Shown here: piece by piece, positions 1 to 10,850 of the stretch
Numbering within the stretch: the first letter of the stretch is position 1
How the letters are laid out: each line of letters begins with the position of its first letter
Source: Marasmius tenuissimus
Taxonomy: Eukaryota > Basidiomycota > Agaricomycetes > Agaricales > Marasmiaceae
DNA length: 64,000 bases
NCBI GenBank assembly: GCA_029532415.1
Contig: JAQOTA010000050.1
Span: 2,418,001-2,482,000 of the forward strand
Reading direction: 5' to 3'
Translations under genes and position numbers: made by a program
The notes under the pieces: generated by a model
The model's database searches: none
Told to the model about the DNA's origin: nothing
Seen by the model: the letters and a program-made list of their open reading frames with translations, nothing else

Positions 1-330
1 CGCGTCAAAGACCACCTACATCTCATACACCGGTATTCCACTGTAAGTGGCCTATGATGACGGGTCAAAATGCTGACCTGTGGTAGAAGAGCGAAGATAA
101 ACCGAACCTTGAAGACCTGATTGTCAGGCATTGACGCGGCAAAATATACGCGACAGAAAGTACTCTCAAGGGCTTCTTTGAATGCGATGGAGCTATGGAG
201 AGAATGTGAAGGAGAAAAGGGCGAAAAGGGGTGGTAGGGGGTGGATTTAGTGTAAGAGGCAACCTTCACACCGTGACACTTAGGAACAGCTGGCCACCAA
301 CATGGACAAACAAACCTCTTGTTTTCGCTC
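1..330. other. Left-edge intergenic region upstream of SAM50
   Basis: No complete gene is visible. On the plus strand bases 1-45 read as 14 codons (ending ISYTGIPL) and then TAA, which could be the C-terminus of a gene to the left. On the minus strand an ATG near 142 followed by possible splice sites could be the start of a divergent gene. The two readings exclude each other and neither can be settled here. The rest should hold the SAM50 promoter. Confidence 0.4.
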
Positions 331-2202
331 ATGGCATCTGACGAGGAGGACCCAAGTTCTCTTTGGACTCTGAAGCCTCCTCTACACAACTCATCTAGCT
401 CCAGGGATCAGGAACCCATAGAAGTTCAAAAGCTCAGAAAATGGCAAGAGGAACGCGTCGCTAGACGACTACGGGGAGAATACGAATCTGCCGTGTTCCA
501 CCTCTCCGACTTGGTGAAGTCCATCAATAATGCTGTTCCGGCCTGTACTCACTTTATACTGCAGATCAGCAGCAATATGGCATTGCCTCTTCGTATTGCA
601 GACGTACGCGTTGAGGGCGCGCACACCACTCGGAGGTCCTTCCTCGGCTTCCTAATTAACCCGCTACTGTCCACCACGCCAAATTCAGGTGACTTGGCAG
701 CAATATTGCACACCACGAGGTCCATAGGGGATGTTCTCAAAAGAACAGACGTCTTCCATGCAGTAGAGGCTCGCCTGGAACGTGCCAAAGACGCCCTCAG
801 CTCACCCGAGGCAGTGGATCTGGTATTCAAGACTCGGGAGAAAGGCAGATTCTTCTTAAAGACTTCAACTGAGTTGGGAAATAATGAGGGCAACGCTGTG
901 AGCTACTTTTATTAATCTGCTGTTGGATGCTCAAACCGCACAGAGTGCTACAGCACGCGTTCGCAATGTTTTCGGCGGTGCAGAGACATTGGAGGCTAGC
1001 ATGTCGCTCGGGACGACCACACGAAGGTCTTTCCATGCCTCGTTTGCTGCCCCGATAACTCCCGACCTCGATACATATGCGGTATTGTCCGCCTTTGGCT
1101 TGCAGAAGGACCTCTCGAGTTTCGCGAGTTGTTCTGAGGCTTTACGAGGTGTCAAGGCGCTTGTCAGGGTGAGCTAGGTCAGCAGTTTCCCATGCCTATC
1201 GTTTGACATTCTGTCCTCAACTGGACTATTAGCACGGCGATTTCGACAGAGGCTTACACGAACTAGCCTACGAAGGAGTACTAAGGAACATCGGTTCACT
1301 CACTCCCACTGCCTCATTCAGGTCTGTTCTTCACCATTCTTGGTGTCATTAAATTCTGAAACCAGAGTCTCTAGCATTCGGGAGGCGGCAGGTCAAACGT
1401 CAAAATCCTCCGTTTCGTATACTTACACCGTCGATACTCGTGACGATCGTATAAGTGCAACTCGTGGATTTTACACCAGATTGGGCCAAGAACTGGCCGG
1501 AATCGGAGGAGGGACGTCTTTCTATAAGGCTGAAACCGAGAATCATATTTCGAGGCCAATCATACCTGGCGTCGTAGGTGTCTTCCGCACGTTGATCACG
1601 TTCTTTCTTGTCATTTATCGAGTTTTCAGTCGCTTTCACTGTCAGCATGCTCAGGACTGTTATGGAGCCTTGGCCACCAGAGCCTCTTTTCCGATCGATT
1701 TCAGCTGGGAGGGCCGCTTACAGTACGCTCATTTAGACAGAACGGTTTGGGACCCCGGGACGGGCGTGAGCAGTCTTCTCATCTTCGCTAGTCACTGCCT
1801 AATGCTAACGATACACAAAAAAACATAGCGGATTCCTTGGGAGGCGACATCTACTGGTCCGCTGGTATGAGCATAATTTCTGACATCCCGACCAAGTCAC
1901 ATTGGCCATTGAAGGCCCATGCCTTCGTTAATGCTGGACGGCTTGATCGAGTCGACAAATGTGCGTCGCTCCCGGTTCTCTCCCCCATATTATTTCTTAC
2001 CCAGCGTGACCTCGTAGCCCGTACTCTCATAGAGAATGTAAAGGCGGCAGTTGAACAACCTTCGATTTCGGCCGGGGTGGGCTTGATTTATCGTTTCGAC
2101 CCAGTTAGATTAGAAGCCAACTTCGGACTACCCCTCGTAGCAAGTAAGAGCGACGGGACACGGAAGGGGCTTCAGGTGGGGATAGGACTGGAATTCTTGT
2201 AG
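331..2202 (+). CDS. SAM50: Sam50, sorting and assembly machinery beta-barrel protein
   Basis: Core subunit of the mitochondrial outer-membrane SAM complex (Omp85/BamA family), which inserts beta-barrel proteins such as Tom40 and porin. Modelled exons are 331-897, 944-1168, 1233-1321, 1366-1573, 1630-1765, 1829-1960 and 2018-2202; the frame closes on 513 residues, normal for fungal Sam50. Seen: an N-terminal POTRA-like segment (about residues 85-185, with RSIGDVLKRTDVF), the family signature RVRNVFGGAE at the barrel start, the DRFQLGGPLTVRSFRQNGLG block after the fourth intron, a late DSLGGDIYWSAG strand and a C-terminal strand ending in FL. The start is the first ATG of the frame; 12 nt of open frame upstream lack an ATG. 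The 3' end of the sixth intron (2017 rather than 2004) was chosen because the nearer AG leads to a stop. CDC14 follows 241 bp downstream. Confidence 0.93.
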
Positions 2203-2443
2203 TTTAGAATCAGATGGCGATAATACAAGTACTTGCTCTTTCAAATTTGGGGTCTTCGGGTCCCTTTGTTACAAGTACCGTGACGTGAAGCCGATCGCGT
2301 TGTATGGGCCTGTTGACGAGACCGTTTGTTTGTACAAGTTTGGACTTTCCCAATCGAAGTTGACAGAGGTTACATGCCTTGAACACGCCCTTCATCATTC
2401 TCCACATCCTCCTTCCGTCCTCCCGTCCGCTTGCTCGCTGAAA

Positions 2444-4696
2444 ATGCCACCTAAGTGCGAGCCTCTCTGTCACTTTGCTGAACGGTACGTGTCTAGCCTC
2501 TCGACATTCGAGTTCTGTTCTCAATGCTGCGCTCTCGTGCCCGGAATCCCAGGTTATATTTCACCACTTTCCCCCATCCTCCGCCCAATCCTGGAGTGCT
2601 CAACAGATTGGCAGCCGACCCCAATAATCGCCCACGCGTTCGACCGCGTTCAATATACTCTTCGTCTAGTGCAGATGAAGATGCGACCTATTACTATTTT
2701 ACGATCGACGACCAATTACTCTATCTGTCGTTCTTCCAAGATTGGGGTCCATTGAATATTGCCATGGTCTACAAGGCGTGTATACTCATACACGAGCTTC
2801 TGGAGGTACGGATATCTCCTCATTTCGGGCCACTCATATCTTAACATTCCTTGTAACAGGACAAGGACCTCGAATCACACCGGCTAGTCTTGTACTCCTC
2901 GAACGATCCTAGAAGAAAAGCCAACGCGGCATTACTGATGGCACTCTATGTCGTACGTTCATGCCACTTTTTAATTTCGTCTATCAATGTTCACAGTCAT
3001 TATAGATGATTGTTCAGAGACGTGCACCATGGGAAGCATTCAAACCAATAGCTGAAGTAGAGTTCATGCCATTCCGGGACGCGGGCAGAGGACCGTCAGA
3101 CTTCAATCTCAACATTCAGGATTGTCTTTGGGGAATTTGGAAGGCTATGCAAAATGGACTTTGTGACATGAACGAGTTCGATGTTGAGGATTACGAGTTT
3201 TACGAGAAGGTGGAGAACGGGGATTGGAACTGGCTAACACCCAACTTTGTGGCATTTGCGTCACCAGTAGACCAAAACTGGATCAACCAAAAGAAGGAAG
3301 CTAGCAATCCTCCCACGTTCCGTTCCTCGCTCTCATCCTCAACCAATAGCAACCTTGCTTTGCAACGGAAGCTTCCCACCCCTTTCCTCAATTGTCTGGA
3401 CTATTTCGAGAAGCGTAATGTCAAACTCGTCGTACGGCTGAACACCGAGTTATACGACCGAAACACTTTCTTGGATCGAGGAATCGACCACATGGAGCTT
3501 TACTTCGACGACGGGACCAATCCAACGGACGAGATTGTGCGAAGGTTTTTAGATGTGGCAGATCGAGTGATTGAGGGGGGAGGGGTGGTCGCAGTTCATG
3601 TGAGTCCATAACAACGTGACCGCAGCTCATTTCCTGGATTGAGTTGCTTCTTTAGTGTAAAGCGGGGCTGGGACGTACTGGAACACTCATTGGAGCCTAT
3701 TTAATATGGAAATACGGCTTCACAGCGAGCGAGGCGATTGCCTTCATGCGAATTGTGAGGCCCGGAAGCGTAGTTGGACCCCAGCAACAATATATGTACC
3801 TCAAACAACTCGAATGGGCGAAGTGGGCAGCATTTGACGAAGTACGCAAACAACAGGCGGCCATGGTTGCAGCTGCAACTCCCGCTCCTGCTCTCGTGAC
3901 ACCTGCTACACCACCAGCCGATACCGACGAAGACCTCCCAGCACTCCCAACCACCCCCACCGCATCCACCAGTAATATGCCTCTACCACCCGTAACCCCG
4001 AGTAGGCATATTGCTGCTGCCGCAGCGAAAGCAAAAGCTATCGCGCCTCCCGGTCAACCACGTAAAACACCAAATGCCAAACGACCCGCTCACGACTCCG
4101 ACGACGATGAGAACGATGAATCAGACGATGTTCTCCCTCCCATAGGCGTCGCACCTTCACGCACACGGAACTCTCGATCCAATGCGAGGGCAGGTCCCGC
4201 GACTCGTGGAATAACAGCCTCGGAACAACGACCCACTCGTGTAACCCGGTCGACTGCCGGAGCAGCAAACATCAAGAAGACCGGGACTGGCACAACCGCG
4301 GGTCCTCCTCCTTCTCCAGTCAAGCAAACCAGCCAGCGTCCGAACAAAATACCTCGGCTTGCTGCCACCAGGACGGCTGCGCCGACAGCAGCCAAGGCTA
4401 CCGCAGAAACTAGAGTGCAACCCTCCATAGCGAGTACTTCTCGGCGAATCAACCCTCCTCCATCACCTACACCTTCTCGTTTACCAACCCTACGGAGACA
4501 ACCCACGCATACTTCCTCACTGAGCGAAGTTGTAACGAATGCCGCACTGAAAAAGGGCACCACTCCGTCGTCAGACGCTTGGATGACGACGAATGCTGCT
4601 GCGGTTGTCAAACCCGGTTCAAAATCCGAACGCCCTGGATTAAGGAGTGTTAGACGTAGAAGAAGTAGCTTTAGCGCTGCTGACGTTGTTGCATGA
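2444..4696 (+). CDS. CDC14: Cdc14 dual-specificity protein phosphatase
   Basis: Proline-directed phosphatase that reverses Cdk phosphorylation at mitotic exit and in cytokinesis. Exons 2444-2484, 2553-2805, 2860-2952, 3006-3599 and 3656-4696 give 673 residues. The N-terminal Cdc14 domain carries [19 protein letters not shown] and a [13 protein letters not shown] block. The catalytic P-loop [10 protein letters not shown] has its nucleophilic Cys at about residue 328 and Arg at 334; the loop is rebuilt across the fourth intron, with His in exon 4 and Cys opening exon 5. The last roughly 270 residues are low complexity, rich in Pro, Ala, Thr, Arg and Ser-Pro, as in fungal Cdc14 tails that hold Cdk and localisation sites. 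The start ATG sits in a 41-nt first exon; the longer open frame upstream of exon 2 has no homology and is spliced out. Confidence 0.94.
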
Positions 4697-5136
4697 CAAC
4701 AGTCTATTTCATTCCTTGCTCGTTCCCTTTTTCTCGTGCTGCATAGTCGTATACTGGATCTCTGTTTCAATCTCATCGTTCTATTTTTCACCATAGGTGT
4801 TGCACATCGTGGTGACTAGTTCAGTTTCGTTCTGTGTTCTGTCAAGATTGTTTTGTCGCATCTACATAACCACCTTTCTCCCCCTCCAACAACATATTAT
4901 CGATCGCTATCTCGTCTGCTCTAATTGGTTTATATATTTCCATTGCCTCGGTGTTTTAGTACACTCGCTAATTTTGTACAACCTAGTTAGTACAAAGAGG
5001 AGATTTGGAATATTGTTGGTGTGTATATATGTGTAAACTGGTTTTTCCTTCACTTTCCACCGGTAGCCTAGTCTGGCGGACTATTAGATCCCGACAGCAA
5101 GAATCGAGGTCTTCACGCACCTTAACTTCCAATAAA
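4697..5136. other. Convergent intergenic region CDC14/HEM12
   Basis: Tail-to-tail region that should hold both 3' UTRs. It is T-rich on the plus strand with TATATATG near 5023. No coding pattern was found; the small open frame at 4797-5036 is cysteine- and leucine-rich by base composition only. Confidence 0.6.
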
Positions 5137-6378
5137 TCATAGTTTCTGTGCAGAGTACTTGTGAACGCATTCGAAGAACCATCGAACGTCTTCGGGATCT
5201 ACTCCAGGTGTGATACCGTGGCCCAAATTGGCGATCCATCCTCCTTTGGCACTCCTGAATCCCTCACACATGCGTTTCACTGCTTTTTCAATCGCAGGCT
5301 TGCCAGCGTACAGAACGTTCGGGTCCATATTTCCTTGCAGAGCAACTTTGGTCCCGACGAGATGTCGTGCGTCCGCAGGATCAATACACCAGTCCAGTCC
5401 AAGCGTGTCGTACCCAGATCGTTCGGCGAGGAAGCTAATTGCGTGGTTTGCGCCTTTGGCGAATAGAGTCATCGGAACGGGAGTGATGTTCTCCTCAGTC
5501 AAACGTTTGCGCACGCCATCGGATATGTGTCGAAGGGATGGGAAAGAGAACTCCTGGAAGTCGTGAGGTGAAAGTTCTCCCGCCCAAGAGTCGAATACTT
5601 GCAGGAGCTATGGGAAATGAGACATCGGATATGAAAACATCCAGGAGGGGATTCATACCTGAGCTCCAGCTTTCACTTGACCAACCAGAAAATCAACGCA
5701 AACGTCCGCAATGCGCATGAGAAGGGCCTTCGATTCCTCGGGGTACTTGAATAGCCAGGTCTTCGCCTTTTGGAAAGTCTTGCTTCCACCACCCTCAATC
5801 ATGTATGCGAACAAGGTCCAAGGCGCGCCGCAGAATCCGATCAGAGGAACTTCACCATTGAGCTCCATTCGCGTCTTTGTGATCGCATCGAACATGTACT
5901 TCAGCTCGACGTTCACGTCCACATCCTTCTTCAGCTTCTTCACGTCCTCTGGCGTGACGAGCGGGTCTGGGAAATGTGGTCCAGGATTCATGAGAACTTC
6001 CATTCCCAGAGCCTGGGGAATGACAAGAATATCGCTGAATATAATGGAGGCATCAATGAGACCCGTATATCTGCGGATGGGTTGAACAGTGATCTCTGTG
6101 GCCAGGCTGGGATCCCGACAGATTTCGAAGAACTCGTGATCTTCGCGCACTTTGCGAAATTCTGAGAGGCGCGATAAGTCTTGTATTCGTGGCTTGACCG
6201 AATAGCCCATACCTGGAAGATACCGTCCAGCCTGCCTCATAATCCAGACTGGTGCACGGTCTGTTTCTTCACCTACGCTGGGAAGTGAGTAGGTTGTTAG
6301 CCATCAGGAAATCGGGTATTCACCTCTTGCTGCTTTCAATAGCCGGTCATTCTTGAGAGGCGGGAAATTCGAAGCCAT
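5137..6378 (-). CDS. HEM12: Uroporphyrinogen decarboxylase
   Basis: Converts uroporphyrinogen III to coproporphyrinogen III in cytosolic heme synthesis. Exons (minus strand) 6378-6324, 6272-5659 and 5607-5137 give 379 residues, close to the family length. Seen: the N-terminal signature [15 protein letters not shown], with the conserved Arg residues that bind substrate carboxylates; the [13 protein letters not shown] block, with the conserved Asp; [19 protein letters not shown]; and the C-terminal [15 protein letters not shown] loop with the conserved His. The start was chosen because [20 protein letters not shown] is the usual eukaryotic N-terminus, joined across the first intron. It is divergent from SHG1, with 198 bp between the start codons. 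Confidence 0.96.
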
Positions 6379-6576
6379 GGTTCGATTCAAGTTTGGATAT
6401 GGGTGACGAGTACGGAGCACGTCGATGATTTTTGTCCAGCCGCGTACGCGCAATCCAATCTAATCGCGGCAAGGATCTAATCTTATCTGACCTTGGACCT
6501 TGGGTCGGGCTAAGCTCGCGCTGGTTGGCGATAAACCACCATCTCCTGCATGAGGGCGAGTTTTTAAATTCACCTC
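6379..6576. promoter_or_regulatory. Divergent promoter HEM12/SHG1 with CCAAT box
   Basis: A 198-bp head-to-head promoter. It holds a CCAAT box at 6455-6459, the site of the Hap2/3/5 complex that controls many fungal respiratory and heme genes, and a GATA-type site (TTATCT, reverse AGATAA) near 6483-6488. Whether either is used is inference. Confidence 0.5.
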
Positions 6577-7483
6577 ATGTCAAAGCAATTTCATGCAGAT
6601 ATTGTCGCAGAGTAGGATCCCACCGCGGTATATTGTTACTTGCTGATCCAGTCTATGCAGCTTCAAAAAATCTGGCGAATATGATCGACTGCGCAGAGAA
6701 TTGCTTGTTCAGTTCCAGAAGAGTGTAAGTCGCACTCCGGCAACTTGTACTCATTCTGAGAATGAAGCCGTGGATTAGGAAGGGATTGAGGGCTTCAAGT
6801 CGAAGATAGAGGAAAACGTTAGACAGCTCTTACTTTCCGACAACATGCTCCGCGGTGCTGTATTCTCGGGCTCTGAGCAAAATATCCACAGGACGCTTGT
6901 AGACGAGGTCGAGAGGTAAGGTTGAGTCCCATCTCCCGCATCATACTTTAACCCTTTCAGGTTCCCTACTCTCGAACGAGCCGTCGCGGATCACCCTATG
7001 TTTTCCGATCCAGAATTCTTGGCGAATATCCGTGGGTTCATTGAGGGAGTTATGGATGAGGACAAGGAGAAAGGATCGAAGCCTGCAGGTGTGAGCCGTC
7101 TTCTCTCGCAAGCAATGTTTTATTCAATCAATCCTGATTCCCGTCATAACCCAGCCAAAGGAAATCAGGTTAAAAGTGATTTGGACCACAAATTGAACGT
7201 CGAGACGAAGCCTTTAGTAAGCTTGAAGGGAGGCGGAACGAATGCTCAGCGTAGCTTCCAAAACGAAGACTCTTCAACAAAGCGGGACTTGATTATGGCT
7301 GATGGCACGAACAACGCATCCCCGCCCCCTGCAACCACCTCTCGTTCCAGTCCGGAATCGCGACCGGTGCCACCAACCTCTGACTTGCATTCGGAGGCGA
7401 CATTGACGGTCACAAGTGAAGCTGAAAACGAGTCGAAGGAGAAAGATGTGGTTATGCAAGATGCAAACTCAGACGGGTCATGA
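6577..7483 (+). CDS. SHG1: COMPASS (Set1C) subunit Shg1, BOD1/SHG1 domain protein
   Basis: Small subunit of the Set1 histone H3K4 methyltransferase complex. Exons 6577-6611, 6661-6724, 6779-6915 and 6961-7483 give 252 residues. The SHG1 domain covers about residues 6-105: FKKSGEYDRLRRELLVQFQK, then GFKSKIEENVRQLL, then a last helix IRGFIEGVMDE. The remainder is low complexity, rich in Ser, Pro, Thr and Glu. The start is certain in context: the 35-nt first exon (MSKQFHADIVA) splices in phase onto DFKKSGEYD, and the exon 2 frame has a TGA just upstream, so it cannot extend. Several open frames overlap this locus but have no family match. Confidence 0.88.
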
Positions 7484-7663
7484 TCGGATTGCTTGTTCTA
7501 TAGTAGGTTCCTGTTGCCGTCAGGTATGAGGGGGATACTCAACTTCCCATTGGTTTCGACTACGTTCTGTCTAACGACTGTAATCAACAAGTACAGTACG
7601 TTGTCAACCTTCCGACTCCTACGCAGTGCCTTATACCACACAAAGGTCTCGGATTACGAATAC

Positions 7664-9894
7664 CTATTCTAGCTGAGAGTTTCTGTGGATGAGAGATATC
7701 GCCTTTTGGGAACGTGGTGTAATGGCACATTTGAACGGTCTGGGGTGACTGAGGACGGATTGAAGAGACTCTATCAGTCATCGTTCGTACTTAAGTCGTG
7801 CCGCTAGATCGCCTCACCTTATGGTACCAGTGGTCTTGTCGTTCACTGGCTCGACTACGGCTCCGCCCTCCACGCACTTTGAAACGTTAAACACGGCCAG
7901 GGCCATGGCACAAGACACATAAACGGAAACCTCAGCGAGCTTTAAACCTAATCAGTTCGAATATCAGTTCTCATGGAGCAACGAAACCAAGTTATGGATA
8001 GACCTACCGGGACAGATGCTCCAGAACAAGGTAGGCTCATCAGAACCCCACAATTTTGAACGTAAAGCGGCACTCACCGTCGCCCAAAACCAAAACACTG
8101 GTGGCGTGGATCAGGCTGCTTCGGTTGGCCGTCGACAGGCAGGAACCGTTCTGGGTTGAATTCCATCGGGTTGGGATAGTTTCCTGAGTCGTGTGTCATT
8201 TTCCTATAGAAAAAGTCACGATTGACGTTCGCCTCTCCTGACCGTCAGGCCTTACCATATGTTGGGGATAATCAGAGAGCCTTTCGGAATGAAGTACCCC
8301 TCGTGGACATCGTCTTGCACAGAACGATGAGGCACACCTATTCGGTCGATCTTGAGCTCGAAATGTTTTGTGAACGCGTCAAGCAAGAACTTACCGAGAG
8401 GAACGACAGAGTTCCAGCGAAACACTTCTTTCACAAGTGCATCGATGTAAGGCAGTTGGCCACGATCTTCTATTCCAGGGAGTCTGTCGTTTCCGATGAC
8501 TGTATCAATCTCAGTCTGTGCCTTCTTCAACACTTCGGGGTGGAGAGTCATGGCCAGGTAAAACGAATAGATCGCAGAGACGGTCTGTTGTGTAAATGAT
8601 AGCGGTGAGAAGCTCAAATCGTGTGATGGGTGAATACGCAGAGATATCTCACTGTATCCGACGCGCCTAAGTTTTCCGGAGACGTCAGGGATGTTTAGAA
8701 CGAGAGGATAGCGCAGGTTCTAGCTTACCGCTGTACAACGAAGCAGTCGACCATTTCAGATCAAACTCTTCCTCCTCGGTGAGACTCTTATTCTGGAGAA
8801 GGGAGGAAGAGAACGATGGCATCGCCGTGCCAGCGGCCTAAAACATGTTCAGTACAGACGGATACCGATGAAAAGGGGTTTACCGCACAATTTGTTGTTT
8901 CACATAGTTATGGGGCTGTTCGACCATTTCCGTGAGGGTCGAAGCCCACTCTTTGGCAGTGCGTTTGAACCTCGCTCCAGGGAACCAGTTGGGGATATGG
9001 CGAACTTTGACAAAGTCAGAGGTGAATTTACAGGGGGAAAGGCGAGTATGCTGCTTACGAGGAGGGAACACGTCGACAAGGAATTGGCCCGGTGAGGTTG
9101 CCAACGAAAATTGTTCTGTAGCCAAGTCTGCTAGGTGGACGAAGGGATCGTGGGCGTCGTTGACTTCGTAACCGTGCGAGATGCGGAGGATAATAGCCCC
9201 TGCAGTCCTGGACATTCGGGTGCGAGGTCAGACTCAAACCGATCGAGGCCTTAGCAGAATGCTCACTTGCGAATATGGTCCTGGACATTTGACGGAGTTC
9301 TCAACACACGTTGCAGAAACCGTTGTGTTTCGAGCTCCAAGGCTGGGTGGTATTGTCGCATGGTGGCTGGGCTGCCGATCAAGCGGTGGAATATCTTGCG
9401 GTATCGACGAAAACGGTCACCGTATGGCAAGAGAGCAAGGGTGTTCTTCCAGCCAACTAATTCCCCGCCCATCTGAAGAATGGGACGGTCGGAATAAATC
9501 GAGGACTTCTTGTCGAGGATGTCCACTGCGGCTTTAAGAGAGTTGAGGACGACAATTGTCTGACCGAGAACTTAAAAAACTGTAAGTGTTCCTCAAAGGG
9601 ATTATAAGGCGAAAGCAAACCTGTCACCGAACATATATCCCCTACCGGTATAGGAATATGAGTCAATTGAAAGAATATAGTGATTGAACACAAACCGTAG
9701 GCTTCACCCCATTGCGCAAAGGTTAGCCATTCTTGTTCTGAAGGCATGTCAAGAACATTTCCCAGCAGGGGGAAGCCGGAAGGACCAGGAGGAAGGCGAT
9801 ACTTTTGACGGCGAGATAACCATAGTTTTCGCAAGAGAACAAGTCCCAAAGTTGCAAGGCAGATATCAAGGACAACAAAAGAGTTTGGAGCCAT
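7664..9894 (-). CDS. Cytochrome P450 monooxygenase, 11 exons with microexons
   Basis: Membrane-anchored microsomal P450; substrate unknown. Exons (minus) 9894-9696, 9641-9621, 9570-9267, 9207-8889, 8837-8729, 8665-8652, 8584-8256, 8203-8078, 8018-8008, 7947-7818 and 7748-7664 keep one frame for 548 residues. Seen: N-terminal transmembrane anchor (about residues 5-22), hinge LPPGPSGFPLLGN, I-helix GASDTT, ExxR as EVFR (about residue 374), NPERF, and heme loop FGFGRRICPG with the ligand Cys near residue 476. Three internal exons are only 21, 14 and 11 nt; the 11-nt one (8008-8018) encodes the heme-ligating Cys, and its 3' splice site is GAG rather than YAG. The sequence resembles the large mushroom P450s acting on terpenoids or polyketides, but I cannot assign a CYP family. 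No terpene synthase or PKS lies nearby. Confidence 0.88.
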
Positions 9895-10850
9895 TTCGAG
9901 GGGGCGGATTTGGAGTAGGAATCCACGAAAAAGAGGTTTTATAACGTTTATCCAGACTTGTAATCCGAGGGAGTTGCTGTAACCTTGAATATCCTGACAC
10001 TTCTAAAGAAGCCAGATCTTGATACCGACTGTCGCCAGATCGGTGTTAGCAAGACTGTGGCACGCGAAATACCTGATTCTAACTCGCTCGGTTTTAGTGC
10101 TAGCGTGCACCTTGGGCAGAAACGCGACAGGTGCTTGAGAGGGTATAATGATGCAGAGATTCGTTGACAAGGAGGAAAGTTGCTCTCGGCACTGTGTGTA
10201 CGAGGGGGATGACCGTAGGCCTGAACCACAGCTCAGCTCAAGCTCAGCTTTAGTCGCTGGCACCATCATTCCTCCTTTGCCCAAGTCGTAGAGTGGATCT
10301 CTAAGAGAATGTGCTGAGTCGCTACATCGTTCGAATGAGTGCCCTTGTAAATCGAAGGCGACAGGTGGCGGATGGCAACACCTCGTGGGTACACGAGGCC
10401 ATTACTGGTAGTTCGCTGAGCCACGAGGTTGAATAGTCGACACCAGAAATGATCAGCAAGAGTCCAAACGGGCTGGAAGAAGCAGATCCCAGTGGCAGAC
10501 ATTCGACAAGTTTCAAGACGGTGCCGGTGAAAACGCAACACGTGGCCCGGAGTTTGCCGAATGTTCGTACCTATCGGCACTGGGCATTGGGCAACCTTCT
10601 CGTGCTCGACAATGCCTAGTTCCAAACGACGTCCCCATTGCAACGTCCAGGCACATTCTTAATCGATAAAGCGGTCAGATAAGTGGGTCATGTATCGAAC
10701 AGAGTCCAGAAGCTACGATAGAAACGGCGAAATTGTGGATTCGTTTCACAACAGCTTCTACAACCTTGAACCCCACGGCTGAGTTGTACACTGTTGTACA
10801 CTGGTAATGCCAAAAGCACCGGATTCGGCACCTAAACCTTTTCCTCCGCG
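9895..10850. other. Intergenic region between P450 and DUF6534 gene
   Basis: A 956-bp stretch that should hold the P450 promoter. A minus-strand frame at 10266-10643 is open for 125 codons but lacks any family motif and codes poorly; I do not call it a gene. It contains a 7-bp inverted repeat, CCTCGTG/CACGAGG with a 4-nt loop, at 10381-10398, and a tandem 10-mer GTTGTACACT twice near 10781-10800. Confidence 0.4.

Noticed and set aside
1..45. C-terminus of a plus-strand gene ending ISYTGIPL
   Set aside because: Only 14 codons in the window, and a competing minus-strand reading exists. It cannot be decided without upstream sequence.
4090..4794. Minus-strand 234-codon open frame opposite the CDC14 tail
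   Set aside because: Shadow of the low-complexity plus-strand coding region.
10266..10643. Minus-strand 125-codon open frame
   Set aside because: No family motif, odd composition and no upstream or downstream exon that extends it. Probably chance.
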